From an uncultured Mucilaginibacter sp. (GTDB lineage: Bacteria > Bacteroidota > Bacteroidia > Sphingobacteriales > Sphingobacteriaceae), in the NCBI GenBank assembly GCA_903891475.1, contig CAITEP010000037.1, forward strand, positions 1-36,121: a stretch of 36,121 nucleotides of DNA. Reading direction: 5' to 3'. Shown here piece by piece: positions 26,215 to 33,460 of this stretch. Position numbers and translations under genes: made by a program. The notes beneath the pieces are model-generated. The model had not been told where the DNA came from. It saw only the letters and a list, made by a program, of their open reading frames with translations, and ran no database searches. Numbering within the stretch: position 1 is the stretch's first letter; each line of letters starts with the position of its first letter.

Positions 26215-26352
26215 AACTATCATTTTCGACCCCGAAAATTAAAATTTGATTATAATTTAGCGCCTTTCAATTATAGTTTTGAGGGGTTTGATGATAGTTT
26301 TGAAGGTTTCAATTATAATTTCCAAGGGTTAAATTATAGTTTCAAAAAAAAG
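26215..26352. repeat. AT-rich minisatellite, 21-bp period, with an inverted copy
   Basis: Five consecutive 21-base units run from 26248 to 26352, with cores AATTATAGTTTTGA and GATGATAGTTTTGA. One more related unit sits at 26215-26235, and a 10-bp stretch there, AAACTATCAT (26214-26223), is the exact inverse of ATGATAGTTT at 26291-26300, so the array can fold back on itself. An open frame (26080-26481, 133 codons) reads through it as seven-residue repeats (NYSFEGF, DDSFEGF, NYNFQGL), but it also runs through the palindromic repeats and has no family resemblance. I treat it as non-coding. Confidence 0.75.
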
Positions 26353-26507
26353 TCTTTGGAATTTTTGGACTTGATAAGTCCTAAAATGGCATTACAACAA
26401 AATAAAAAATACATTAAAATAACACGCAGCAATGCTGTATTAATTACTTTTACAACATTAAGGCAGCATGATTGGGTATGATGCCCCATTGATTAAACCA
26501 TTAAATA

Positions 26508-27497
26508 TTGATAGTAGATAACCACGGCAGAACAATAAATTACCTGCGCTTGGCAGTGACCGACCGCTGTAACCTGCGCTGTTTTTACTGTATGCCAGAG
26601 GAAGGCCTAAACTGGCTATCGCGCTCGGCATTAATGACTTACGAGGAAATGCTAAAGCTTTGCACCCTATTGGTAAGCATGGGCATCCAAAAAATAAGGA
26701 TTACGGGGGGTGAACCTTTTGTGCGTAAGGATATGATGCGGTTACTTTACTCATTATCAACACTTAAGGGTTTAAACGAACTGACCATTACCACCAATGG
26801 GGTATTAACCGCCCCACTTATACCAGAACTCAAAAAAATAGGTATCAAATCTATCAACCTTAGCTTAGATACGCTGGATGCCGCGCGTTTCATGAATATT
26901 ACGGGCAGAGATGAGTTTAAAAATGTAATGGCAACGCTTGATGAATGCCTGAAACATGATATCAAGGTGAAGATAAATGCGGTGGTGATGGAAAATAAAA
27001 ACATTGAAGACATTATCCCCCTGGTTGAAATGGCTAAAAATGAAGCCATTAGCGTACGTTTTATTGAGGAGATGCCCTTTAATGGAGATGGGCATATATA
27101 TACCGGATTGGCATGGGACTATGTCAGAATTTTAAAGGAAATTGAAGCCAAATATCCTACTATACAAAAAATACCCGACCCGGCGTATTCAACCGCCTAC
27201 AATTACCAAATACCTGATTTTAAGGGCGATATTGGCATTATTGCTGCTTATTCGCGCACATTTTGTGGCACCTGCAACAGGCTACGAATTACCCCCATTG
27301 GGGAATTAAAAACCTGCCTGTACGATGGCGGACAATTAAACATCAAGGATTTGATGAGGGCGGGCAAAGAAGATGCCGAAATAAAGCAAATAATTGTAGA
27401 CCAATTAAATAACCGTGCTAAAGACGGTTGGGAAGCGGAACAATTAAGGGCTAAAAATGTTGGTATTCATGAATCGATGGCGACAATTGGCGGATAA
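26508..27497 (+). CDS. moaA: GTP 3',8-cyclase MoaA
   Basis: 329 residues, the radical SAM enzyme of the first step of molybdenum cofactor synthesis. The N-terminal cluster motif is Cys21-x3-Cys25-x2-Cys28 (CNLRCFYC) and the C-terminal cluster uses Cys253, Cys256 and Cys270. ITGGEP and the terminal Gly-Gly (ATIGG) needed for activity are present. The start codon is TTG at 26508: an in-frame TAA at 26502-26504 excludes anything further upstream, and the family N-terminus (VDNHGRTINYLRLAVTDRC, in part) begins exactly here. moeA follows after 12 bases. The weak start may keep the level of this oxygen-sensitive enzyme low. Confidence 0.96.
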   Translation: MIVDNHGRTINYLRLAVTDRCNLRCFYCMPEEGLNWLSRSALMTYEEMLKLCTLLVSMGIQKIRITGGEPFVRKDMMRLLYSLSTLKGLNELTITTNGVLTAPLIPELKKIGIKSINLSLDTLDAARFMNITGRDEFKNVMATLDECLKHDIKVKINAVVMENKNIEDIIPLVEMAKNEAISVRFIEEMPFNGDGHIYTGLAWDYVRILKEIEAKYPTIQKIPDPAYSTAYNYQIPDFKGDIGIIAAYSRTFCGTCNRLRITPIGELKTCLYDGGQLNIKDLMRAGKEDAEIKQIIVDQLNNRAKDGWEAEQLRAKNVGIHESMATIGG

Positions 27498-27509
27498 TTA
27501 AAAATAGTT

Positions 27510-28709
27510 ATGGTAAGTGTTGAAGAAGCCGAACAGATAATATTAGCCCAAACCATAGATTTTGGTGCAGAATCAGTACCCTTCGAGCAAGCCTTAGGTC
27601 GAGTTTTGGCAGAGGAAATTAGAGCCGATCGGGATTTGCCACCTTTTAATAGGGTGACCATGGATGGCATTGCCATTAACTATCAATCGCTTACAGATGG
27701 CATCAATACTTTTAAAATAAAGGGAACTCAGGCGGCTGGGGATGACCCTATCCAACTATCAGTACTAGATGAATGTATTGAAATTATGACCGGTGCCGCT
27801 TTGCCTGATACTGCCGATACCATTATAAGGTATGAAGATGTAGAATTGCGTGCCGGACTAGCAACCCTAACAACCGACGAAATAAAGCAAGGACAAAACA
27901 TACATTATAAAGGAAGAGATAAAAAGCAAGGTGATTTGGTAGCCGAACCAGGTTGCACTGTAGATGCCACCTTGATTGGTTTTTTGGCTTCGGTAGGTAA
28001 AAGCCAAGTTTTGGTTCGGAAACTCCCGAAAGTGGTGATATTATCCTCTGGCGATGAACTGGTGGAGGTATCCGATACGCCTACCCCCTATCAAATTCGC
28101 CGCTCTAATAATTATACCATTAAAGCCCTTTTATATATATATGGTATAGGTGCCGATATGCTGCACCTGCCAGATCATCAGGAAACGATCAACACTGAAT
28201 TAAAAGCATGTCTTGATAATTATGATATAATATTATTAAGCGGTGGCGTATCAATGGGTAAGTTTGATTTTATACCCAACGAATTAAAAAAATTGGGGGT
28301 AGCACAGCTATTTCATAAGGTACAACAACGCCCCGGCAAGCCCTTTTGGTTTGGTAAAAACGAGCAAAACACCTTGGTTTTTGCTTTTCCGGGTAACCCG
28401 GTGGCTACCTTTATGTGTATGCACCGGTATTTTATACCCTGGCTATTAAAGAACATAAATGCAACAGAGAAGACTACTGAATATGCTATCTTAGATAACG
28501 ACTATCGTTTTCAATTACCCCTCACCTGTTTTTTGCAGGTTAGGTTATATTATAATGGCAATTGTCAGCTAATGGCCAAACCTATAGAAGGCAATGGCTC
28601 GGGCGATTTTGCCAATTTGATTGATACCGATGCCTTTTTAGAGATGCCCATACAAGAAGCAGATTTTAAAAGCGGTGAGGTTTTTAAGGTTTGGCGATTC
28701 TCGGTTTAA
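27510..28709 (+). CDS. moeA: Molybdopterin molybdenumtransferase MoeA
   Basis: 399 residues. It inserts molybdate into adenylylated molybdopterin, the last step before nucleotide attachment. Family landmarks in order: RDLPPFNRVTMDGIA, EIMTGAALPDTADTIIRYEDV (quoted in part), the central MoCF-binding segment ILSSGDELVE, LLSGGVSMGKFDF, RPGKPFWFG and FPGNPVATF, then the C-terminal beta domain. Length is normal for the family. It is co-transcribed with moaA (12 bases apart). A possible terminator lies about 185 bases downstream, so moaC may be on a separate transcript. Confidence 0.96.
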   Translation: MVSVEEAEQIILAQTIDFGAESVPFEQALGRVLAEEIRADRDLPPFNRVTMDGIAINYQSLTDGINTFKIKGTQAAGDDPIQLSVLDECIEIMTGAALPDTADTIIRYEDVELRAGLATLTTDEIKQGQNIHYKGRDKKQGDLVAEPGCTVDATLIGFLASVGKSQVLVRKLPKVVILSSGDELVEVSDTPTPYQIRRSNNYTIKALLYIYGIGADMLHLPDHQETINTELKACLDNYDIILLSGGVSMGKFDFIPNELKKLGVAQLFHKVQQRPGKPFWFGKNEQNTLVFAFPGNPVATFMCMHRYFIPWLLKNINATEKTTEYAILDNDYRFQLPLTCFLQVRLYYNGNCQLMAKPIEGNGSGDFANLIDTDAFLEMPIQEADFKSGEVFKVWRFSV

Positions 28710-29186
28710 TATATTATTTTAAGGATTAAAATTCAATTTTTGGGTAATCGATTTTAAGCCTTTAAATCAATCGGATTTTTTGAACCGCATAGTTGGAAGG
28801 CTCATTGGGTTATAATTGAATATCGAAGAATTTAAACGGTATTTAAACGGTTTTAAAATTGGGGAAGCAATTTATTAAATCCCATTTCCCCCATTTTCTG
28901 TGTCCTCACAGAAAATAATCATTTTTTAAATCGATGATTAGTATCCTTGTTTAAAGCCTCACCCCCTGCCCTCTCCGAAGGTGAGGGTGATAGATGAGTT
29001 GTTTAGGATATAACTATACTTAGTTTCATTAATCCTTATCTATAACTCAAAACAAATATCTGAAATATACAAACTTCAATATTCAACCCAAAACCAATTT
29101 TACCTCTATCCAACAAAAAAGCTATCACTCAACCTGATAATAATTAATATTTTTACAGAAGTATTTTTAAAGCAATAGCATAACAC
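28710..29186. other. Gene-free gap in the Moco cluster: weak terminator and a GC-rich repeat fragment
   Basis: 477 bases without a gene. A perfect 10-bp hairpin ATTTTCTGTG-TCCT-CACAGAAAAT lies at 28893-28916, followed after six bases by a T-run (28922-28927); it may end moeA transcripts. CCTCACC/GGTGAGG at 28957-28963 and 28980-28986 encloses CCCTGCCCTCTCCGAA, a fragment of a GC-rich palindromic repeat scattered in many Bacteroidota. Two near -7 elements TATTTTTA (29148-29155 and 29162-29169) lie just before moaC. Confidence 0.5.
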
Positions 29187-29657
29187 GTGATTACACATAT
29201 TGATAAGCAAGGCAACCCTACTATGGTTGATGTATCCGAAAAAAAGGTTACCTTACGTACCGCCATGGCTCGTAGCATTGTTGTTTTACCGACTGAGGTT
29301 TTAACGCAAATAACTGAAGGTGAGCTACAAACAAAAAAAGGGCCTGTATTTAATACAGCCATTATTGCCGGGATAATGGCTGCTAAAAAGACGGGGGATT
29401 TGATACCGCTTTGTCACCCTTTGGGCTTGGACAATTGCAATATTAGTATCCATATTAACCAGGAACAAGAAGTGGTAATTGACTGTACAGCAAGCCTTTC
29501 AGCAAAAACTGGGGTCGAGATGGAAGCCTTGGTAGGTGCTTCAATTGCCGCTTTAACCATTTATGATATGTGCAAGGCTATGAGCCATGATATTGTGATA
29601 AAGGAAACCAAATTGATTTCGAAAACGGGAGGTAAAAATGACTTTAATCGGGCATAA
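29187..29657 (+). CDS. moaC: Cyclic pyranopterin monophosphate synthase MoaC
   Basis: 156 residues. It rearranges the MoaA product to cyclic pyranopterin monophosphate. Active-site segments are intact: AAKKTGDLIPLCHPL, GVEMEALVGAS and YDMCKAM. The start is GTG at 29187, because TAA at 29181-29183 lies two codons upstream in frame and the family N-terminus (THIDKQGNPTMVDVS) begins here; the inner ATG at 29223 would lose it. The 3' end overlaps the mobA fusion gene by 20 bases, which implies coupled translation. Confidence 0.95.
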   Translation: MITHIDKQGNPTMVDVSEKKVTLRTAMARSIVVLPTEVLTQITEGELQTKKGPVFNTAIIAGIMAAKKTGDLIPLCHPLGLDNCNISIHINQEQEVVIDCTASLSAKTGVEMEALVGASIAALTIYDMCKAMSHDIVIKETKLISKTGGKNDFNRA

Positions 29658-30798
29658 AAAACACGGAAGCTTGAATAAGCCAAGTTTGGGTAATTTTGGC
29701 CGAAACGAATGGGCAATTATTGGCGGGCTTTGTTCGGTCATTAAATCATTGGCCGATAAAGTATTTGCCGCTTTATCCCCTCATTATCAATGCGCTTATG
29801 CTGATACATCACATCATGATGATACCATTAAACCTGGGAGGTTATTGAGCGGAGCAAGTATTGAATATAATGATGAAATTAGCTATTCGACCGTAAATTA
29901 CCATACTAGCCTAAACCCATTTAAACTCAAAGAAATATTTGCCCCTGCCGATCTAGTTTTGGTAAACGGCAACCACCAACAAGCTACAGCACAGATAGTT
30001 ATTATATGTCCCGATAAAAAGGCCTCTCTTCAAAAACGTATTAATCAACTTACTGATGTTCAGTTGTTTTTGTTGGATGAGGGTGAAAATGAGGTTTTTG
30101 ATTTTTTAAAAGAAGCGGTACCAAATTGGCAAAACATACCCAAATTTAGTATTGATGAACCTGACAAGCTGATTACATTCTTGCAAAATAAGCTGGAAGC
30201 GGCTAAGCCCAAAATAAACGGATTGGTATTGGCTGGTGGCAAAAGTGAGCGCATGGGTTTCCAAAAAGGATTGATTAACTGGCATGGCAAGGAGCAACAA
30301 TATTACCTGGCCGATTTATTAAAAGCATATTGTGAAAAGGTATATATCTCCTGTCGCGATGATCAGCAAAATATTATCAATCAAGCATATAATACCTTAA
30401 CAGATACTTTTTTAGGCTTGGGCCCAATGGGTGCTATCCTCTCCGCATTAAGGCAAAAGTCTGATGAAGCCTGGTTGGTGATAGCATGCGATTTGCCATT
30501 GGTAAACGAGCAAACTTTGGCGCATTTAATACAAAACCGCAACACCAAGGCTATAGCAACCGCCTATAAAAACAATACAGACAACCTACCCGAGCCATTA
30601 ATTGCCATTTGGGAACCAAAGAGTTATACGGTATTGTTTCAATTTTTAGCACAGGGGTATACTTGTCCGCGTAAAGTATTGATAAACAGCGATTCATTTA
30701 TAATGGAAGCACCCAATCCAGCCGATTTGACCAATGTAAATACCGAAGCGGAGTTTAAAGAAATGCGCCAAATACTCAATAGCAAACAGTCCTTATAA
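29638..30798 (+). CDS. Degenerate MobB-like domain fused to MobA guanylyltransferase
   Basis: 386 residues. The C-terminal half (about 195-386) is a MobA/NTP-transferase domain: LAGGKSERMGFQKGLINW nucleotide loop, LGPMGAILSAL, and ACDLPLV as the metal motif. It should attach GMP to molybdopterin. The N-terminal half (about 20-190) follows the MobB outline, but the P-loop position reads IIGGLCSVIKSLA with no GK(T/S), and the later DLVLVNGNHQQATAQIVII replaces the usual DLVIVEG strand. GTP binding by this half is therefore doubtful. It overlaps moaC by 20 bases and moeB by one base (TAATG). The MobA call is firm; the MobB resemblance is inference. Confidence 0.85.
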   Translation: MTLIGHKKHGSLNKPSLGNFGRNEWAIIGGLCSVIKSLADKVFAALSPHYQCAYADTSHHDDTIKPGRLLSGASIEYNDEISYSTVNYHTSLNPFKLKEIFAPADLVLVNGNHQQATAQIVIICPDKKASLQKRINQLTDVQLFLLDEGENEVFDFLKEAVPNWQNIPKFSIDEPDKLITFLQNKLEAAKPKINGLVLAGGKSERMGFQKGLINWHGKEQQYYLADLLKAYCEKVYISCRDDQQNIINQAYNTLTDTFLGLGPMGAILSALRQKSDEAWLVIACDLPLVNEQTLAHLIQNRNTKAIATAYKNNTDNLPEPLIAIWEPKSYTVLFQFLAQGYTCPRKVLINSDSFIMEAPNPADLTNVNTEAEFKEMRQILNSKQSL

Positions 30799-31865
30799 TG
30801 CGACCCGATTTTTCAAGATATAGCTGTCAGATTGCCTTACCAGGATTTAACAAGCAAAAACAAGCATTGCTAAACCGGGCCAAGGTATTGATTATTGGAG
30901 CCGGCGGCTTGGGTTGCCCGGTGGCTTTATACCTAAACGCGGCAGGGATAGGCACCATTGGCATAGCCGATTATGATGTGGTATCAACCAGTAACTTACA
31001 CCGACAGGTATTATACGGCGAGGATGACCTAGGCCAAAAAAAGGCAGAAGTTGCCATACAACTACTTGAAAAACAAAACCATGCCACCAAACTGATACAG
31101 CATGACGTAAAGGTAACCTCCGAAAATATTTTGGAGCTGATAGCCAATTATGATGTTTTGGTTGATTGTACCGACAATTTTGAAACGCGTTATTTAATAA
31201 ATGATGCGGCGGTAATTACCTGCAAACCATTAATTTATGGCGCAATTTATCAATATGAAGGTCAGGTAGCAGTTTGGAACGTACAGAATGAGGAAGGCAA
31301 ATTCTCGCCAAATTACCGAGATTTATACCCAGAAGTTGACGCCACTCAAATACCAAATTGCGCCGAAGGTGGTGTAATTCCAACCTTAGCCGGTATCATT
31401 GGATGTGCCCAAGCCAATGAGGTGATTAAGCTAATTACCAAAACAGCAGGTTTATTGGAAGGTAAGCTATTTATTTTCAATGCTTTAAATTTAGAGAGCC
31501 AGGTAATAAAAATAGGAAATGTTACCCGAACCATAATTACCCAATTAAAACTAACAGCCACTATACCATATATTTCTGTAAAAGACCTAAAACAAGCATT
31601 AGAGGATAACAGCATACAACTTTTTGATATCAGAACAGGGGAAGAACGAGACGCCTATCACATTGGCGGCGAGCATGTTATACTTCAAAAATTTGAAGCT
31701 TTTTTTGAAAGTTTACCTCAAGATACTAAAAAAGTATTGTATTGCGCATCGGGCAAGCGGAGTGATGAAATGGTAAAAACCATCAAACAAAAACATCCTG
31801 AGGCCAATATTTTCTCATTAAAAGGCGGTTTAAACGCATGGATACAGGAAAAAGACATTGCCTAA
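30798..31865 (+). CDS. moeB: MoeB-like adenylyltransferase fused to a rhodanese domain (MoeZ type)
   Basis: 355 residues. The E1-like ThiF/MoeB domain (1-245) has the nucleotide loop GAGGLG (34-39), SNLHRQVLY, DCTDNFETRYLIND and NCAEGGV (Cys188). A rhodanese domain (about 260-350) has the active loop CASGKRS (Cys316). It activates the C-terminus of the MoaD sulfur carrier by adenylation and probably passes sulfur through the rhodanese Cys. The zinc CxxC that precedes LYPE in most MoeB proteins is replaced by Asn172 and Asp175, and the second CxxC before the linker is also absent. The start codon overlaps the mobA stop by one base. Confidence 0.92.
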   Translation: MRPDFSRYSCQIALPGFNKQKQALLNRAKVLIIGAGGLGCPVALYLNAAGIGTIGIADYDVVSTSNLHRQVLYGEDDLGQKKAEVAIQLLEKQNHATKLIQHDVKVTSENILELIANYDVLVDCTDNFETRYLINDAAVITCKPLIYGAIYQYEGQVAVWNVQNEEGKFSPNYRDLYPEVDATQIPNCAEGGVIPTLAGIIGCAQANEVIKLITKTAGLLEGKLFIFNALNLESQVIKIGNVTRTIITQLKLTATIPYISVKDLKQALEDNSIQLFDIRTGEERDAYHIGGEHVILQKFEAFFESLPQDTKKVLYCASGKRSDEMVKTIKQKHPEANIFSLKGGLNAWIQEKDIA

Positions 31866-32281
31866 GGATGTGCGGCTACCCATACTTCACCATCTTCAAA
31901 AATCTCTTTTTTCCAAATAGGTACCGTTTGTTTTAGGGTGTCGATGATATATCGGCAACCCTCAAAAGCCGCGTCCCTATGAGCGGCTGTTACTGCTATA
32001 ATTACGGGTACTTCCCCAACTTCCAACACACCAACACGGTGATGCACCAATACTTTTTGCAGAGGCCATTTTTCAAACGCCTGATTTACAATTTTTTGTG
32101 TTTCTGCAATAGCCATGGGCACATAAGCCTCAAATTCAAGTCGCATAACTGGCCTACCCTTGGTTGCATTGCGCACAGTACCAATAAAAACATCTATCCC
32201 CCCAGCCTTAGGCGACATGGCCCATTCAATAGCTGATTGGATATTTAATGGAGTGGTTAATATTTCGATTTGGGTTTCCAA
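31862..32281 (-). CDS. moaE: Molybdopterin synthase catalytic subunit MoaE
   Basis: 139 residues, the large subunit that converts cyclic pyranopterin monophosphate to molybdopterin using thiocarboxylated MoaD. Conserved features are GTVRNATKGRPV (Arg), LEFEAYVPMA, VHHRVG and the active Lys pair in IWKKEIFEDGEVWV. It converges on moeB and the two stop regions overlap by four bases. The partner moaD is not in the window. Upstream, 163 bases separate it from the divergent mdh. Confidence 0.95.
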   Translation of the reverse strand: METQIEILTTPLNIQSAIEWAMSPKAGGIDVFIGTVRNATKGRPVMRLEFEAYVPMAIAETQKIVNQAFEKWPLQKVLVHHRVGVLEVGEVPVIIAVTAAHRDAAFEGCRYIIDTLKQTVPIWKKEIFEDGEVWVAAHP

Positions 32282-32444
32282 GTATTAATGCTTCATAAAT
32301 TTAAATTGATGGTGCCAAAATGAGAAATTTTAGTGCTAAAAATCATTATTAAATTAAATTTAAAATCTATCACCCCAATATATAAATCCCTTAAATATAT
32401 CTATATTCGGCCAATTATTTTTCCAATCTACAAATAAAAATATC

Positions 32445-33383
32445 ATGAAAATAACAGTTGTTGGCGCCGGTGCTGTTGGCGCTACTTGCGCGGATAATAT
32501 CGCGAGAAAAGAATTGGCCGAAGAACTTATTTTGTTAGACATTAGAGAAGGTTTTGCTGAAGGTAAGGCCATTGACATGATGCAGACCTCGGCACTTTTA
32601 GAGTTCGATACCAAAATTAAAGGAGTTACCAACGATTATGCCGCAACAGCAGAATCAGAAGTGGTTGTAATAACATCAGGCTTACCGCGTAAACCTGGTA
32701 TGACACGAGAGGAATTGATTGGTACCAACGCGAATATTGTAAAAAGTGTTACCGAGAATATCCTAAAATACTCTCCAAATACCATCATCATTGTGGTTTC
32801 GAACCCGATGGACACTATGAATTACCTTACCCTTAAAACTTCGGGTTTACCTAAAAATCGCATTTTAGGCATGGGTGGCGCATTGGATTCGGCAAGGTTT
32901 AAATATTATTTAAGTCAAGAACTTGGCTGCTCCCCAGCCGATTTAAATGCGGTTGTTATTGGCGGTCACGGTGATACTACCATGATACCATTAATTAAAC
33001 ATGCTACCTGGAACAGTATCCCTGTTACCCAATTTTTAAGTCAGGAACAGCAGGATAAAATAGTTGCCGCTACCATGGTTGGTGGTGCTACTTTAACTAA
33101 ACTAATTGGTACATCCGCTTGGTATGCACCTGGTGCTGGTGTTGCCTTTATGGTGGAAGCAATTGTACGCGACCAGAAAAAATTGATTTCATGCGGAGTT
33201 GCCTTAGATGGCGAATACGGTCAGAAAGATATTTCATTAGTAGTTCCGGTAATTTTAGGTAAAAACGGTTTCGAAAAAATTGTTGATTTCAAACTCAGCG
33301 ATGCGGAACAAGCCGAATTTAACAAAAGTGCCGATGCGGTTAGGAACATGAATCAGGTTTTGCGTGATAGCAATTTGATTTAA
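32445..33383 (+). CDS. mdh: Malate dehydrogenase
   Basis: 312 residues, LDH-like malate dehydrogenase of the citric acid cycle. The NAD loop is GAGAVG (7-12), and an Asp at the end of strand two (LLDIREG) selects NAD over NADP. Substrate and catalytic residues are visible: the mobile loop LPRKPGMTREEL with both Arg, SNPMD, and catalytic His in GGHGDTTMIPL. The length fits the Bacteroidota/Chlorobi type. It stands alone, with a terminator directly after it. Confidence 0.97.
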   Translation: MKITVVGAGAVGATCADNIARKELAEELILLDIREGFAEGKAIDMMQTSALLEFDTKIKGVTNDYAATAESEVVVITSGLPRKPGMTREELIGTNANIVKSVTENILKYSPNTIIIVVSNPMDTMNYLTLKTSGLPKNRILGMGGALDSARFKYYLSQELGCSPADLNAVVIGGHGDTTMIPLIKHATWNSIPVTQFLSQEQQDKIVAATMVGGATLTKLIGTSAWYAPGAGVAFMVEAIVRDQKKLISCGVALDGEYGQKDISLVVPVILGKNGFEKIVDFKLSDAEQAEFNKSADAVRNMNQVLRDSNLI

Positions 33384-33401
33384 TAATTTGCCATATAAAA
33401 C

Positions 33402-33441
33402 AAATGGACGCGATCTTAAGGTTTAGCGTCCATTTTTTTTT
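33402..33441 (+). terminator. Rho-independent terminator of mdh
   Basis: A perfect 10-bp stem AAATGGACGC/GCGTCCATTT (33402-33411 with 33426-33435) runs directly into a T-tract to 33441, starting 19 bases after the mdh stop. It also stands at the end of the convergent M1 peptidase gene (stop at 33461), but the plus-strand T-run shows its main direction. Confidence 0.85.
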
Positions 33442-33460
33442 GTAATACGTTTCTTCTCAT

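Noticed and set aside
26080..26481. 133-residue open frame before moaA as a real gene
   Set aside because: It starts inside the palindromic repeats, runs through the minisatellite, is Pro/Lys/Asn/Phe-rich with no family resemblance, and has no promoter candidate.
28893..28927. Moco riboswitch between moeA and moaC
   Set aside because: Only a single simple hairpin is present, far from the moaC start, and none of the multi-helix features of that riboswitch class are visible.
31979..32236. 85-residue plus-strand frame within moaE, considered as a possible missing MoaD
   Set aside because: It is antisense to moaE, has no Gly-Gly end, and its Cys/His/Tyr-rich content does not resemble a ubiquitin-like fold.
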